Counted from the stretch's first letter, positions 48,103-58,617 are shown. The stretch: DNA of 64,000 nt from Liquorilactobacillus ghanensis DSM 18630 (GCF_001435235.1 NZ_AZGB01000005.1:1-64000); one strand, 5' to 3'. Program-made: numbers and translations. Notes: generated by a model not told the origin, from the sequence alone.

Positions 48103-48462
48103 ATGAAAAATCAATGGCGTTTAATAAGTGCAATTTTCTTAATTTTGATAGTTGCAGTGTTTGCATTGCTTAATACCCAGAAGGTAAAAATCGATCTGCT
48201 TTTTTGGCGACCGGCATTTCCGTTGGTATTAGTGATTATTATGGCCGTTTTGTTGGGAGCTTTAATTGCAGTTTTGCTTTCTTTTGTTACAATTCATCAA
48301 TTAAAAAAGGAAATTAAGAAACTTAAGGTCAACGAGTCAAACTTGGAAGCTGATTATCAGGAAAAATATGATAAGAAATTGGCTAAGGAACAAGCCGGGT
48401 ATCAAAAGAAAATTAATGAATTAAAAAGTAAAATTGCTAAACAACAAGGAGAGCGTTTTTAG
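48103..48462 (+). CDS. LapA-domain (DUF1049) membrane protein
   Basis: A 119-residue protein with two transmembrane helices (about 5-24 and 38-63) and a Lys/Glu-rich coiled-coil cytoplasmic tail (about 65-119). The spacing NTQKVKIDLLFWRPAFPLVL is characteristic of LapA-like proteins. AAAGGA precedes this ATG; an ATG six codons earlier lacks a site. It abuts recJ (TAGTG junction). Confidence 0.88.
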   Translation: MKNQWRLISAIFLILIVAVFALLNTQKVKIDLLFWRPAFPLVLVIIMAVLLGALIAVLLSFVTIHQLKKEIKKLKVNESNLEADYQEKYDKKLAKEQAGYQKKINELKSKIAKQQGERF

Positions 48463-50774
48463 TGTTTGAGGCAAAATATCAATGGGTTCCGGCAAAAGCA
48501 GTTTCGAGTGCAGCAGTGGAACAATTAAGTAAAGAATTAAATTTGGCCCCCCTAACAACAAAGCTGTTGCTACAGCGGGGGATAACTACCCAGAAAGAGG
48601 CTGAAGCCTTTTTAAATCCAACGCTTGAGCAATTGGCTGATCCATTTGCATTGCATGATATGCAGCGCGCAGTGGAACGAATTAAACAAGCAATTGCCAG
48701 TGATGAGCAGATAACTGTCTATGGAGACTACGATGTTGATGGTATCAGCAGTACAGCAGTTGTTTATGAAGCTTTGATGGACTTGGGAGCCAAAGTAAAT
48801 TATTATATTCCCGATCGTTTCAAGGATGGCTATGGTCCGAATCTGCAACGCTATCAGCAATTGATTAAAAACCAGACAGAGTTGCTGATTACCGTTGATA
48901 ATGGTGTTGCCGGGTTTGCGGCAATTGAATTTGCACAAAATCAGGGAGTTGATGTAGTAATTACCGACCACCATGCATTGCCACCTAAATTACCACCGGC
49001 ATATGCAATCGTTCATCCACGTTATCCGCAGCACGAGTATGCTTGTCCAAATTTGGCGGGAGTCGGAGTGGCCTTTAAATTAGTTTGTGCTTTATTGGAT
49101 GAAATACCACAAGAAATGCTTGATTTAGTTGTTTTGGGCACCATTGCCGACCTTGTCGAGCTGACTGGAGAAAATCGGGCCTTAGTTAAATTTGGATTAC
49201 AAGCTTTGCAACAAACACAACGACCGGGGTTGATTGCTTTGGCAAACAGTGCGAAACTCGATTTAACTCAAGCTGATGCTGAAACAATTTCTTTTGGCTT
49301 GGCTCCGCGGTTAAATTCGTTGGGTCGCTTGGCAACTGGTCAAATTGGCGTAGAATTATTAACCACTTTTGATGAGGATCAGGCAGCCGAGATTGCTGCT
49401 AAAGTTGAAAAACTCAATCAAAAAAGACAGCAAGAAACAGAAAAAATTGCTACTGCGGCTTGGGGACAATTGGAAACAGCTGACCAGCATCTGGTAAATG
49501 TAGTTGCTGGTGAAGGCTGGAATACTGGGTTAGTTGGGATTGCTGCTAGTCGTTTGGTTGAAAAAAGTCAACGGCCAACACTGGTTTTAGGAATTGATCC
49601 AGTAACTAAAATTGCTAAAGGGTCTGGTCGCTCGGTTGCTGCTTTTGATTTGTTTGCAGCCCTTGATCCACAGCGGCAGCTGTTTGAAGCTTTTGGCGGT
49701 CATCAACAAGCTTGTGGTTTAACGATAAAGGTCAGTCAACTGCCAGAATTGCAAAAAGTCTTAGATGCGGCTGCTCAGCAGCAGCATTTGGACACAGCGG
49801 GAAAAGAAAAATTGGAAATAGCAGCAACTTTACCACTTAGTTCAATCGATCAGAATTTGATTGATCAGATAAATTTGTTGCAGCCATTTGGACCGGGAAA
49901 TCCGGCACCAACATTTTCTTTTACCGATTATCAGCTGGTCCAGCCGAAAATGATTGGCAAAAAACAGAATCATTTGCAATTTAGATTGCAAAATGCGCAA
50001 CAGCAAGTTGCTGCAATTGATTTTTTCGCCGGTGAGCAGGGGACTGCTTTTATAAAACAACCGGCTGCTTTTAAATTTGTAGGTCATTTGACACTTAATA
50101 AATGGAAAAATCAAGTGAAACCGCAAATTATGGTGGCTGATTTAGGAAGCAGCGGACCGCTGGTGATTGATCGGCGGACCCCTAAGCTGTCACGACAACT
50201 GTTTGATCGTCCAGCAACGTTTTTCTTTTTTGAACAGCGGCATTATTCAGTCCTTAAACCATATTTTTCAGCAGATTCTAATCTGGTAATCGGAGAAAAA
50301 CAATTATTGCAGCAGAAATCTTTTTCAGAATTAATTTTGGTGGATTGTCCGCCTTCTTTAAAGGAATTTGCACAATTGTTTGCACAGCTGCAAGTTGAGC
50401 AATTAGAAGTGATTTTTTATCCATTTACTATTAAAGCAGGAGTTAAAGTACCGACTCGAGCTGAATTGGCCCGCGTTTATCGGTATGTTTTAAAGCATCA
50501 GCAAATTAAATTAGCCGAAAATCTTGAACCACTTGCTAATTATCTGGAGTTAAAACCGCAACAATTGAATTTTATCTTACAGATGTTTTTTGAAGCTGGA
50601 TTTGTTAAAATAGATAAAGGACTGATGACTGGTTGCGTAAGTCGCAAAAAAATTGATTTGACAAAAATGGTCAGTTACCGTTCAAAATTACAACAGCTTA
50701 AGTCGGAAAAAATTTTGATTCAAGGCAAATCAGCTGACTTAACCAACTGGATCGCACGACTTTTGACTAATTAA
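48462..50774 (+). CDS. recJ: Single-stranded-DNA-specific exonuclease RecJ
   Basis: 5'-3' ssDNA exonuclease of the DHH family, 770 residues. Motif I is [12 protein letters not shown] (about 86-97), the DHH motif is at 169-171 (TDHHALPP), and DHHA1-like and OB-fold regions follow with [11 protein letters not shown] Gram-positive-type C-terminal extension (about 560-770) is present. The GTG start lies ten bases after AAGGAG. It is coupled to the LapA gene and followed by apt, as in Bacillus. Confidence 0.96.
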   Translation: MFEAKYQWVPAKAVSSAAVEQLSKELNLAPLTTKLLLQRGITTQKEAEAFLNPTLEQLADPFALHDMQRAVERIKQAIASDEQITVYGDYDVDGISSTAVVYEALMDLGAKVNYYIPDRFKDGYGPNLQRYQQLIKNQTELLITVDNGVAGFAAIEFAQNQGVDVVITDHHALPPKLPPAYAIVHPRYPQHEYACPNLAGVGVAFKLVCALLDEIPQEMLDLVVLGTIADLVELTGENRALVKFGLQALQQTQRPGLIALANSAKLDLTQADAETISFGLAPRLNSLGRLATGQIGVELLTTFDEDQAAEIAAKVEKLNQKRQQETEKIATAAWGQLETADQHLVNVVAGEGWNTGLVGIAASRLVEKSQRPTLVLGIDPVTKIAKGSGRSVAAFDLFAALDPQRQLFEAFGGHQQACGLTIKVSQLPELQKVLDAAAQQQHLDTAGKEKLEIAATLPLSSIDQNLIDQINLLQPFGPGNPAPTFSFTDYQLVQPKMIGKKQNHLQFRLQNAQQQVAAIDFFAGEQGTAFIKQPAAFKFVGHLTLNKWKNQVKPQIMVADLGSSGPLVIDRRTPKLSRQLFDRPATFFFFEQRHYSVLKPYFSADSNLVIGEKQLLQQKSFSELILVDCPPSLKEFAQLFAQLQVEQLEVIFYPFTIKAGVKVPTRAELARVYRYVLKHQQIKLAENLEPLANYLELKPQQLNFILQMFFEAGFVKIDKGLMTGCVSRKKIDLTKMVSYRSKLQQLKSEKILIQGKSADLTNWIARLLTN

Positions 50775-50790
50775 GGGAGCGTTTTATAAA

Positions 50791-51309
50791 ATGGCAGTAG
50801 ATTTAACAAAATACGTTGCAAGTATTCCGGATTTTCCTGAAAAGGGAATCATTTTTCGCGATTTATCTCCATTAATGGCTGATGGAACGGCTTATAAACA
50901 AGCGACTGATCAAATTGTTCAATTTGCTCGGGATAAAAATGTTGAAATGATCGTTGGGCCTGAAGCACGAGGATTCATTGTCGGCTGCCCGGTAGCATAT
51001 GAATTGGGTGTTGGTTTTTCACCAGCGCGTAAAAAGGGAAAATTGCCGCGTGAAACTGTTAAAGCCAGTTATCAACTAGAATACGGAACAGCGGAATTGT
51101 ATCTGCATCGTGATGCCGTTAAACCTGGACAGCGTGTATTAGTTGCAGATGATTTATTAGCAACTGGTGGGACGATCAGTGCTACAATTGATTTAGTTAA
51201 GCAGTTAGGCGGTGTAGTTGTCGGCTGTGCATTCATTATTGAACTAGATGCTTTAAAAGGTCGAGATCGCATCAAAGATTATGATGTCTTAAGTTTGATG
51301 CATTATTAA
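50791..51309 (+). CDS. apt: Adenine phosphoribosyltransferase
   Basis: Purine salvage enzyme that converts adenine and PRPP to AMP. The 172-residue protein has the PRPP-binding motif [13 protein letters not shown] (about 116-128) and [16 protein letters not shown] precedes the ATG, 16 bases after recJ. Confidence 0.97.
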   Translation: MAVDLTKYVASIPDFPEKGIIFRDLSPLMADGTAYKQATDQIVQFARDKNVEMIVGPEARGFIVGCPVAYELGVGFSPARKKGKLPRETVKASYQLEYGTAELYLHRDAVKPGQRVLVADDLLATGGTISATIDLVKQLGGVVVGCAFIIELDALKGRDRIKDYDVLSLMHY

Positions 51310-51332
51310 ATTTCAACAGTCGATTAATTTTG

Positions 51333-51370
51333 ACAGGAAATCCAGCATGGTGATGGTTTCCTGTTTTTTT
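51333..51370 (+). terminator. Terminator of the rnz-to-apt operon
   Basis: ACAGGAAA plus CC pairs with GGTTTCCTGT (51355-51364) with a one-base bulge; at least six T follow. Confidence 0.85.
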
Positions 51371-51403
51371 GTAAAGTAAAAGAGTAAGTCAGGGGGGACA
51401 TTT

Positions 51404-52066
51404 TTGACAAAACAAACATTTGCAATTATCGGATTAGGACGATTTGGCAGCAGTGTCTGCAAAACATTAGTTGACGGTGGTGCTGAGGTACTTGTAATCG
51501 ATAGAAGTGAAACCAAAATCAATAATTATAAAAAAATTGCAACCCAGGCAATTATTGCTGATGCACAAGACGAAAATGCATTAAAATCAATTGGAATTCG
51601 AAATTTTGATCACGTCGTAGTAGCCATTGGTGAGGATATTCAAGCCAGTATCTTAGTTTCAATGATGGTTAAAGAAATGGGAGTTAAGCATGTTACAGCT
51701 AAAGCACAAAATAAATACCACGCACGAGTTTTAGAAAAACTCGGCGTGGATAAAGTTGTGCGACCAGAACGCGAAATGGGAAAACGAATCGGTAAAAGTT
51801 TATTGTCAAAAAATATGTTAGATTATCTGAATTTGTCACCTAATATTCAAGTAGCCGAAATCAAAGTAACTGAACCAGCTTTGGCTGATAAAGATTTAGC
51901 CAAATTACGATTCCGCAATCATTATCATTTAAATGTAATTGCGATCAAACGAGATGATGATATAATCATTTCTCCGCGTGCGGATCAAGAGCTGAAATTA
52001 AATGATAGTTTATTAGTTGTTGGGCAAACGGCTGATGTTGATCGTTTCAGTCAATCAATGAACTAA
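51404..52066 (+). CDS. ktrA: Potassium uptake regulatory protein KtrA/KtrC type
   Basis: Cytoplasmic gating subunit of a Ktr potassium channel, 220 residues. The RCK_N Rossmann fold has GLGRFGSSV (about 8-16) and an acidic Asp at the end of beta 2 (VIDRSE). An RCK_C domain (about 140-220) follows. The TTG start lies seven bases after AGGGGGG. No membrane subunit (KtrB/D) is adjacent, so it must be encoded elsewhere. Confidence 0.93.
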   Translation: MTKQTFAIIGLGRFGSSVCKTLVDGGAEVLVIDRSETKINNYKKIATQAIIADAQDENALKSIGIRNFDHVVVAIGEDIQASILVSMMVKEMGVKHVTAKAQNKYHARVLEKLGVDKVVRPEREMGKRIGKSLLSKNMLDYLNLSPNIQVAEIKVTEPALADKDLAKLRFRNHYHLNVIAIKRDDDIIISPRADQELKLNDSLLVVGQTADVDRFSQSMN

Positions 52067-52069
52067 CAT

Positions 52070-54718
52070 TTATTGCCGCATTTTCCTGTGCTTTTTCCGA
52101 TACCAATAATAAGAAAACAAGATTATCAGTGAAATCAAGGAAATTAGCAAGCCGGTTAGCAGGTAAGGCGGTCGATAAGTCAAAATAATTTTTTTGTGTC
52201 CAAGTCCCTTGGTTTTGAGCGCAAGAAACATTTTTTGAATTTTAATGATTTTTACGCTCTTGCCATTGACCTGAGCATGCCAGCCGACGTTATAAGGAAT
52301 CGTAGTTGCTACCAGCTGCTGCGACTTTTTTTGATTGTAAGTAACACTAAGCTTGCTTTCGGATAACTTTTTAACTACAGGCTGTTGTTTTTTTAATTGT
52401 GCTAATCTTCGATCGACTAATTGATTATTCATCTGGTATAAAACAAAGTGATTAAGCCAGAGTGAGCTTTTTTTAAAGACAGCAGTTAAAACAATTTCTT
52501 GCCCTTTAGCATGCGAAGCAAGGTTAACAATGACTGTATGCCGGAAAGTACTATACTGATTTAATTGACGATTTCCTAGATAAAAAGTGACATTGTCGCT
52601 GTCAAGCGGGGCACCAAGGGTTAAATAATAAGAATTATTAGTTGTTGGAACAAATTTAAAAATAATTTTTGATTCCTTAGCCAAATTTTTCTTTTTAAAA
52701 ATTGTGTCGGTTAGCCGTAATCGCTGACTAACATTTTGAAAGACAACTTCGTTAAAGTTTTGCGGAACAAAATATTGATCATTTTGATGACCAACAGCAC
52801 TTTTCAGCCAATTGGTTTGAAAGTTTGTCGGATCATCATAAAATGTTTTCATTGTTGTCAGCTGATTAGAAGCCAAGTAAGCTAATGGCAGACTCTGATC
52901 GTTTTGATATGTTTCAGTCAAGTTGCTGGTAGCAACGGAATGATAATTTTTTAGATCTGGTTTTTCAGTCAATTGAGTCAATGGTTGTTGTTGATTGCCA
53001 CTTAAGTTTGTTTTGGGAGTAATGAAGTACTTCATTCCCAATAAAGCATCAGAAATAACCGTTCCGTTTGAATAAGTGACGTAGTTGTCACCATCTGGAT
53101 TGCCCAGCATACCATAAAAATCAGGCATGTTTTTTTCTAAAGCGGAACTAAAGTAAGAGCCGGTATTCAAGTCATGTGCTAAGCCGTCATTTTTAGTTCG
53201 ACTATAAACTTGACCAGTCCGAAAAAGATTTTTATCATGATTATGAATCCAAGTGGCATCTTTGGTTAAAGCCGCCGTTGGTTGTGCGTATTCTTTTTCA
53301 CTTAGATAACTTAAATTGTTTAGCGAAAGAACTGCATTTACAGAAACTTCAACAATTACTGCGATGCTGAGCAGTAAAATTTTGGCTGGTTGGTATTTAA
53401 AATCAGTTGGCCAAAACAACAGTAACCAAATCAGGCCTGCGAAAACAGCAGACATGATTAAATTGTTGCTTGAAATAAAGCTGAGTTTTTTAAGATTAAA
53501 GAAAACATATACAATAATTCCAACATAAAGCAACAAACTAAAGCCGGCAGCAGTTTTCCAATGAGTTGCCGTTTTCAATTCGATCAAGGCACGTCCAGCC
53601 AGCAAAAGCATCCAAAAACTAACAATAAATGAAAAGCGGTAAGGATACCATACCGGAAACTGCATCCCATGCCAGAAAAGATCTAAGGGTTCAAAACAGA
53701 GCGATAGTAATAAAAACAGGGTTATTATTAGTGAAGCAATTTTTTCTTTCCAAGCAATTTGGCGTAAGAAAAAATAGGTCAAAAAACCAATTAAACCGAG
53801 TGAACCAATGAAAATGTTAGGCAGACCACTGGGCATTTGTTGAAAATTAAAACTGCCACTGATTAGTTTGGCCAGCATTTTAGGTGGAAAGTATTCAAAC
53901 TTGTAATGAATCAATTGTTGAGTATACTGTCCTTTGCTTCCAATTAATGAATAAAAAGTTGGTACCAGAATAATCGCTGCTAGTCCGCCGCCTAGAATTG
54001 AATTGCCGGCAAAAGCAATGATTTGCCGGCGCAATTTACTGAGCGACTCGTAGTGGCTGCTGATCAGCCAACCGCAGTATAAAATCAAGAAGATGCTGAT
54101 CATATATCCAGTATAGTAGTTGATGATCAGCGCTGCGGCTAAAGTTAGTGGATAACCTAGTTGGTACCGTTGTTTTAATAGCAGCTGATTTAAAAAGTAA
54201 CAGATCAGTGGTAATAAGATAGCAGCATCCAGCCAAAGCAGGTTTAATTGATAGGCGACAAACCAGCCCATTAAAGCATAACTGACGCTAAGCATGACAA
54301 CTTTTAAGCCACGTAGTTTTTGCGTTGCTTGAATAAAGAAGGCAAAACTTAAACCAGCGCAGCCGTATTTAAGGACGGTCATCAAAAAGATTGCCGCATT
54401 GATATTTTTAGCCGGGAAAAGCAGCAGCAAAAGATTAAACGGGCTTAAAAGATAGTAAGCCCATTCACCCAACATACCTCCGCCTAAAGCTTTACTGAAT
54501 GAGTAAAAGAAACTAGTTGGATGATGCAGTAGGGTATTGCGAAAAAAAGCATAGAAATCGACATACTGCTGACCAAGATCAACTGTTAAGAGGCTGCTGC
54601 TGCCGAAAGGATACATATTTCGTGAGATAAAGTAACCACTCATGATTAAAAAAGGCAGCCAAAAACTTAGCAGCAGTGAATAATGACGTTTAATAAAATT
54701 AACAGTTTTTACTTTCAT
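52070..54718 (-). CDS. YfhO-family membrane protein
   Basis: An 882-residue polytopic protein with about a dozen helices in the first 470 residues, a large extracellular domain (about 480-850) and one C-terminal helix (about 855-873). The conserved N-terminal region has SSSLLTVDLGQQYVDFYAFF. YfhO proteins are GT-C-like and are implicated in glycosylating lipoteichoic acid in Listeria and Bacillus. The exact sugar is unknown here. Its 3' end lies three bases from the convergent ktrA stop, with no terminator between. Confidence 0.92.
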   Translation of the reverse strand: MKVKTVNFIKRHYSLLLSFWLPFLIMSGYFISRNMYPFGSSSLLTVDLGQQYVDFYAFFRNTLLHHPTSFFYSFSKALGGGMLGEWAYYLLSPFNLLLLLFPAKNINAAIFLMTVLKYGCAGLSFAFFIQATQKLRGLKVVMLSVSYALMGWFVAYQLNLLWLDAAILLPLICYFLNQLLLKQRYQLGYPLTLAAALIINYYTGYMISIFLILYCGWLISSHYESLSKLRRQIIAFAGNSILGGGLAAIILVPTFYSLIGSKGQYTQQLIHYKFEYFPPKMLAKLISGSFNFQQMPSGLPNIFIGSLGLIGFLTYFFLRQIAWKEKIASLIITLFLLLSLCFEPLDLFWHGMQFPVWYPYRFSFIVSFWMLLLAGRALIELKTATHWKTAAGFSLLLYVGIIVYVFFNLKKLSFISSNNLIMSAVFAGLIWLLLFWPTDFKYQPAKILLLSIAVIVEVSVNAVLSLNNLSYLSEKEYAQPTAALTKDATWIHNHDKNLFRTGQVYSRTKNDGLAHDLNTGSYFSSALEKNMPDFYGMLGNPDGDNYVTYSNGTVISDALLGMKYFITPKTNLSGNQQQPLTQLTEKPDLKNYHSVATSNLTETYQNDQSLPLAYLASNQLTTMKTFYDDPTNFQTNWLKSAVGHQNDQYFVPQNFNEVVFQNVSQRLRLTDTIFKKKNLAKESKIIFKFVPTTNNSYYLTLGAPLDSDNVTFYLGNRQLNQYSTFRHTVIVNLASHAKGQEIVLTAVFKKSSLWLNHFVLYQMNNQLVDRRLAQLKKQQPVVKKLSESKLSVTYNQKKSQQLVATTIPYNVGWHAQVNGKSVKIIKIQKMFLALKTKGLGHKKIILTYRPPYLLTGLLISLISLIILFSYYWYRKKHRKMRQ

Positions 54719-54826
54719 AAAATAACTCCTTAATCAAGTTGCAAGTTTAATTTTATTATACCGTGCATTTATAATAAAATATGGTGAATTTATTAAAGTT
54801 TAGTATAAGGGTTCAGCAAAATCAAC

Positions 54827-54855
54827 TTGTCTATGTTAGGATTAAAGAGTATGGT
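54827..54855 (+). promoter_or_regulatory. Candidate promoter of the class B PBP gene
   Basis: TTGTCT (54827-54832), 17-bp spacer, TATGGT (54850-54855), about 50 bases before the GTG start. Confidence 0.5.
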
Positions 54856-54906
54856 GAAATAGTTGCGAAAAAGTCAAAATTATAGACTAATAAGGAGTCA
54901 GGATCA

Positions 54907-56973
54907 GTGAAGTTTTTACGGAGAAATCAAGTTAAACGACAGAAAGTTCAATCATCAATTCCTTTTCGGCTGAATTTTCTTTTTTTTATTGTTTTCCTGC
55001 TGTTTGCAGCTTTGATTGCGCAATTAGCTCATTTACAGATTAATCAGCAAAAAAAGTTTACATCTGAGGTCAATAGTACGGATACCAAAGTTGAGACCAA
55101 AAATGTTCAACGGGGAATGATTTATGATTCTACCGGCAAAGTGCTGGTTGCTAATGATGCTTCTAGGGCTATCACGTATACCAAACCACTAAATGTTTCT
55201 TCATTGAAAATGTATCAAGTTGCCAATCAATTGGTTAAGTCTGTTAAAATCAGTACCAGTGGCTTGACCAAGACAATGGAGGCTCAGTATTATTTAGCGG
55301 TACCTTCACGGTTGAAAAAAGTTGATAAGCAGGTAAAAAAACTTAAGGGAAGTTCATCAGGCTCCAAGCTTTATCAAGCTGAAGTTAAATATGTTAAACA
55401 GAAAAAATTAACAGCAGATTTGACGTCTAAGCAAAAGCAAGCCGCAATCGTTTATTCAAAAATGAGCGGAGCGTACTCTTTGTCGACGATTTATTTAAAA
55501 TATAATGATGTAAGTGATCAGGAAATGGCTGAAGTTGGTGAAAATTTGACTTCAATGCCAGGAATCAAAATTGGTACCAGCTGGTCACGAAGTTATCCAT
55601 ATGGCAAATCAGTTAAGAGTGTAATTGGAACGGTTACCAGTCGTAAGCAAGGTTTGCCAAGTGACCAAATCAACAGCTTGTTAAGTGAAGGATATGCACG
55701 TGATGATAGTGTTGGTTCAAGTTATATTGAATCGGAATACGAAAATGTGCTTAAGGGTTCTAAACAGATTATTACTTTGGAAACACAAAATAATAAAATA
55801 ACTAAAGAAGTAAAAACCTTTGGCGGCCAGAAGGGAGATAATCTGGTTTTAACAATCAATGCGGATTTTCAGCAGAAAGTTCAAGATATTATTAAAAGTG
55901 AAGTTGAGAGCCTTGCGGGTGGTAATCCATACCTTCCCGGAGCTTATGCAGTTGTTATGAATCCGAAGACAGGAGCGATTTATGCGCTGGCCGGCGTTAG
56001 CCGCAATTTAGATACCGGTAAGATTACTGAAAATGCTTTGGGGACAATTAATCAGACTTTTGTTATGGGGTCTGTTGTCAAGGGAGCAACGGTTATGGGT
56101 GGTTTGTTGTCAGGTGCAATTAGTCCTAACAGCAATACTTTGACTGATCAGCCGATTAAATTAAGGGGAACGGCTACCAAAGCTTCTTGGTTTAATAAGA
56201 CTGGTGCTCAGGATATGCCATTAACAGCTTCTGATGCTTTAATGGTTTCTTCCAACTCGTATATGATGCAGGTCGCAATGTTGGAAGGTGGATTTCATTA
56301 TAGTCCTGGAGCTGCGTTGAGTTTACCAAACTCAATTTTTGGAAAATTGCGGGGTTACTTTAAGCAATTTGGTTTAGGTGTTAAAACAGGAGTTGATATC
56401 CCAGGAGAATCATCCGGTTTTGAAGGAAAATCAGGTCAGGCTAATATTGGTAAAGCATTAGACCTTTCATTTGGAAACTATGATTCGTATACTACTATGC
56501 AATTAGCACAATATATTTCAACGATTGCTAATGGTGGTTATCGGCTACAGCCACATATTTTACAGTCTATTCGAACTTCAAATAATGATGGCAAGTTGGG
56601 TCGAACAGTTTATGAATTTTCGCCCAATGTTTTGAATGTTGTGCAGGCTAATCAGGCACAATGGGGAGTAGTTAAGGAAGGGTTATGGAAAGTAGTTCAT
56701 GGTACGAATTCTTTACGGACCGGTGGACTGTTAAACAATGCCTCACCAGCAGTTGCTGCTAAAACTGGTACGGCTGAAACCTTTCATGGCTCAACAGAAA
56801 CAGAAACTGATAGTAGCGTCAGTTATGCGCCAGCTGATGATCCACAAGTTGTTGTTGCATTGGCATTTCCAGGAATGGCCAGTGGTAATCAGACGCATGT
56901 AAGTACTCAAACAGCAGATACAATTTATAAAGCTTACTGGAAAATGGTTCAATCTGATCAAGGGCTTAAATAA
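54907..56973 (+). CDS. Class B penicillin-binding protein (PBP2B type)
   Basis: Monofunctional transpeptidase of cell division or elongation, 688 residues. A short basic N-terminus, one transmembrane helix (about 20-42), the dimerisation domain (NVQRGMIYDSTGKVL) and the transpeptidase domain follow. SxxK is at Ser389-Lys392, SSN at 448-450 and KTG from 619. There are no PASTA repeats. The GTG start lies nine bases after AAGGAG. The peripheral, non-dcw location and the length are closer to the PBP2B/PbpB2 elongation type, but the assignment is not firm. Confidence 0.93.
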   Translation: MKFLRRNQVKRQKVQSSIPFRLNFLFFIVFLLFAALIAQLAHLQINQQKKFTSEVNSTDTKVETKNVQRGMIYDSTGKVLVANDASRAITYTKPLNVSSLKMYQVANQLVKSVKISTSGLTKTMEAQYYLAVPSRLKKVDKQVKKLKGSSSGSKLYQAEVKYVKQKKLTADLTSKQKQAAIVYSKMSGAYSLSTIYLKYNDVSDQEMAEVGENLTSMPGIKIGTSWSRSYPYGKSVKSVIGTVTSRKQGLPSDQINSLLSEGYARDDSVGSSYIESEYENVLKGSKQIITLETQNNKITKEVKTFGGQKGDNLVLTINADFQQKVQDIIKSEVESLAGGNPYLPGAYAVVMNPKTGAIYALAGVSRNLDTGKITENALGTINQTFVMGSVVKGATVMGGLLSGAISPNSNTLTDQPIKLRGTATKASWFNKTGAQDMPLTASDALMVSSNSYMMQVAMLEGGFHYSPGAALSLPNSIFGKLRGYFKQFGLGVKTGVDIPGESSGFEGKSGQANIGKALDLSFGNYDSYTTMQLAQYISTIANGGYRLQPHILQSIRTSNNDGKLGRTVYEFSPNVLNVVQANQAQWGVVKEGLWKVVHGTNSLRTGGLLNNASPAVAAKTGTAETFHGSTETETDSSVSYAPADDPQVVVALAFPGMASGNQTHVSTQTADTIYKAYWKMVQSDQGLK

Positions 56974-57037
56974 TCGTGTCAAGTAAATTTACTTAACGTT
57001 ATCAGAAAAAATACTGGCGTTAACCGGGAAAAAATGA

Positions 57038-57043
57038 TATTAT
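57038..57043 (+). promoter_or_regulatory. Extended -10 of the rpmG promoter
   Basis: TATTAT with TG one base upstream (TGATATTAT), 58 bases before rpmG; the -35 region is weak. Confidence 0.45.
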
Positions 57044-57100
57044 TAAAAACGTTCAAAGTCGCAGGGCTTTTAGAAATAAAGTGCCGAGGAGGGTCAAGTA

Positions 57101-57250
57101 ATGCGTGTTAATATTACAATGGAATGTACTGAATGTCATGAACGGACATATCTTACAAGCAAAAACAAACGGAATAATCCAGACCGCTTGGAATTAAAGA
57201 AATTTTGTCCGCATGATAACAAGGTGACATTGCATCGGGAAGTTAAGTAA
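57101..57250 (+). CDS. rpmG: 50S ribosomal protein L33
   Basis: A 49-residue ribosomal protein. It begins [17 protein letters not shown] and ends KVTLHREVK. Only three Cys are present: CTEC in the first pair and a single FCPHD in the second. The second zinc pair is therefore incomplete, an intermediate between zinc-binding and zinc-free paralogues. GAGGAGGG precedes the ATG. Confidence 0.96.
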   Translation: MRVNITMECTECHERTYLTSKNKRNNPDRLELKKFCPHDNKVTLHREVK

Positions 57251-57251
57251 T

Positions 57252-57276
57252 AACAGGATTTTTCCTGTTTTTTTTT
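57252..57276 (+). terminator. Terminator of rpmG
   Basis: AACAGGA (57252-57258) pairs with TCCTGTT (57263-57269), loop TTTT, followed by a run of T. Confidence 0.88.
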
Positions 57277-57440
57277 GGATTTTTTAACGGAAGCGTTATC
57301 TAAAATGGATCAATAATTAATTGCAGTTAAGCATGGTTTTGCTGGTTGCTGTTTATTAATTGAATTGAGAAAGGAATGATTAACGAAAACCGGGTTTAAA
57401 AATCCAAGTTTTTTTCTTATAATAAATGGAGGATGTCAGC

Positions 57441-57683
57441 GTGAAAACACTCTATGATGTGCAGCAGCTTTTAAAAAAATTTGGAATTTTTGTTTATGTT
57501 GGCAAGCGCTTATGGGATATTGAATTGATGGCTTTGGAATTGGATCACTTGCATCGGTCCCAAGTAATTGATGATCAAATTTTTATTAAAGCACGAATGG
57601 TTTTGACACGTGAACATCGTTTAGAGGAAAAAAGAGCAGCTAAGGAGGAGCAAAATCGTGGAAAAAAAGTTGATCGGTATTGA
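57441..57683 (+). CDS. yqgQ: YqgQ-family protein (DUF910)
   Basis: An 80-residue small protein beginning MKTLYDVQQLLKKFGIFVY, the YqgQ signature, with a basic, charged C-terminus. The function is unknown; the family is usually next to glcK. GGAGGATG (57428-57435) fixes the GTG start; an ATG at 57426 overlaps that site. It overlaps glcK by 26 bases. TATAAT at 57418-57423 is a candidate -10. Confidence 0.93.
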   Translation: MKTLYDVQQLLKKFGIFVYVGKRLWDIELMALELDHLHRSQVIDDQIFIKARMVLTREHRLEEKRAAKEEQNRGKKVDRY

Positions 57684-58617
57684 TTTAGGCGGGACAACTA
57701 TCAAATTTGCAATTTTAACCTTAACTGGTGAAATTCAACAAAAATGGAGTATCCAGACTAACATCTTGGATGATGGAAGCCATATCGTACCAGATATTAT
57801 TACTTCAATAAAGCATCATTTAAAATTATACCAAATGCAACCAAGCCAATTCAGTGGGATTGGAATGGGTTCGCCGGGAACAGTTGATTTGAAGAATGGA
57901 ACAGTTATTGGGGCTTATAATTTAAATTGGAAAACATTGCAGCCGGTAAAAACAGCGATCGAAAAAGAATTGGGAATACCATTTCTCATTGATAATGATG
58001 CGAATGTAGCTGCATTAGGTGAGCGCTGGAAAGGCGCCGGGGAAAATGACAATGAAGTTGTTTTTGTGACACTTGGAACCGGTGTTGGCGGCGGAATCAT
58101 CAGTAACGGGAAGTTAGTTCACGGCGTTCAAGCTGCTGGTGAAATTGGGCACATGATCGTTGAGCCAAATGGTTATTTATGTACCTGTGGTAATCATGGG
58201 TGTCTGGAAACCTATGCTTCAGCAACTGGAATTGTGCGCGTTGCTCGCGATTTAGCTGAAGAATATGCTGGACCAGCTAAATTAAAAAAATTGTTGGATG
58301 ATGGACAGGATATTTCATCTAAGATAGTTTTTGACTTAGCTAAAGAAGCAGATCAATTGGCTTTAATGGTAGTTGATCAAGTATGCGGTTATTTAGGTTT
58401 AGCGTGCGCTAATATCGGGAATTTGCTGAATCCGTCATTTATCGTCATTGGTGGTGGTGTTAGTGCAGCTGGGGAATTTTTATTGGATCGTGTAAAAAAA
58501 TATTTCCTTAAATATGCTTTCCCAACAGTCCGGACAACAACTGAACTCAAACTAGCTCAGTTAGGTAATGATGCTGGTGTCATCGGAGCGGCTTCATTAG
58601 CTTTGACGTTTAATTAA
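57658..58617 (+). CDS. glcK: ROK-family glucokinase
   Basis: Phosphorylates glucose with ATP in the cytoplasm. The 319-residue protein has phosphate-1 motif GIDLGGTTIKFAI, GTGVGGGIIS, and the ROK zinc motif CTCGNHGCLE (about 180-189) with the preceding catalytic Asp in LIDNDANVAA. The GTG start lies seven bases after AAGGAGGAG inside yqgQ. Confidence 0.96.
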   Translation: MEKKLIGIDLGGTTIKFAILTLTGEIQQKWSIQTNILDDGSHIVPDIITSIKHHLKLYQMQPSQFSGIGMGSPGTVDLKNGTVIGAYNLNWKTLQPVKTAIEKELGIPFLIDNDANVAALGERWKGAGENDNEVVFVTLGTGVGGGIISNGKLVHGVQAAGEIGHMIVEPNGYLCTCGNHGCLETYASATGIVRVARDLAEEYAGPAKLKKLLDDGQDISSKIVFDLAKEADQLALMVVDQVCGYLGLACANIGNLLNPSFIVIGGGVSAAGEFLLDRVKKYFLKYAFPTVRTTTELKLAQLGNDAGVIGAASLALTFN

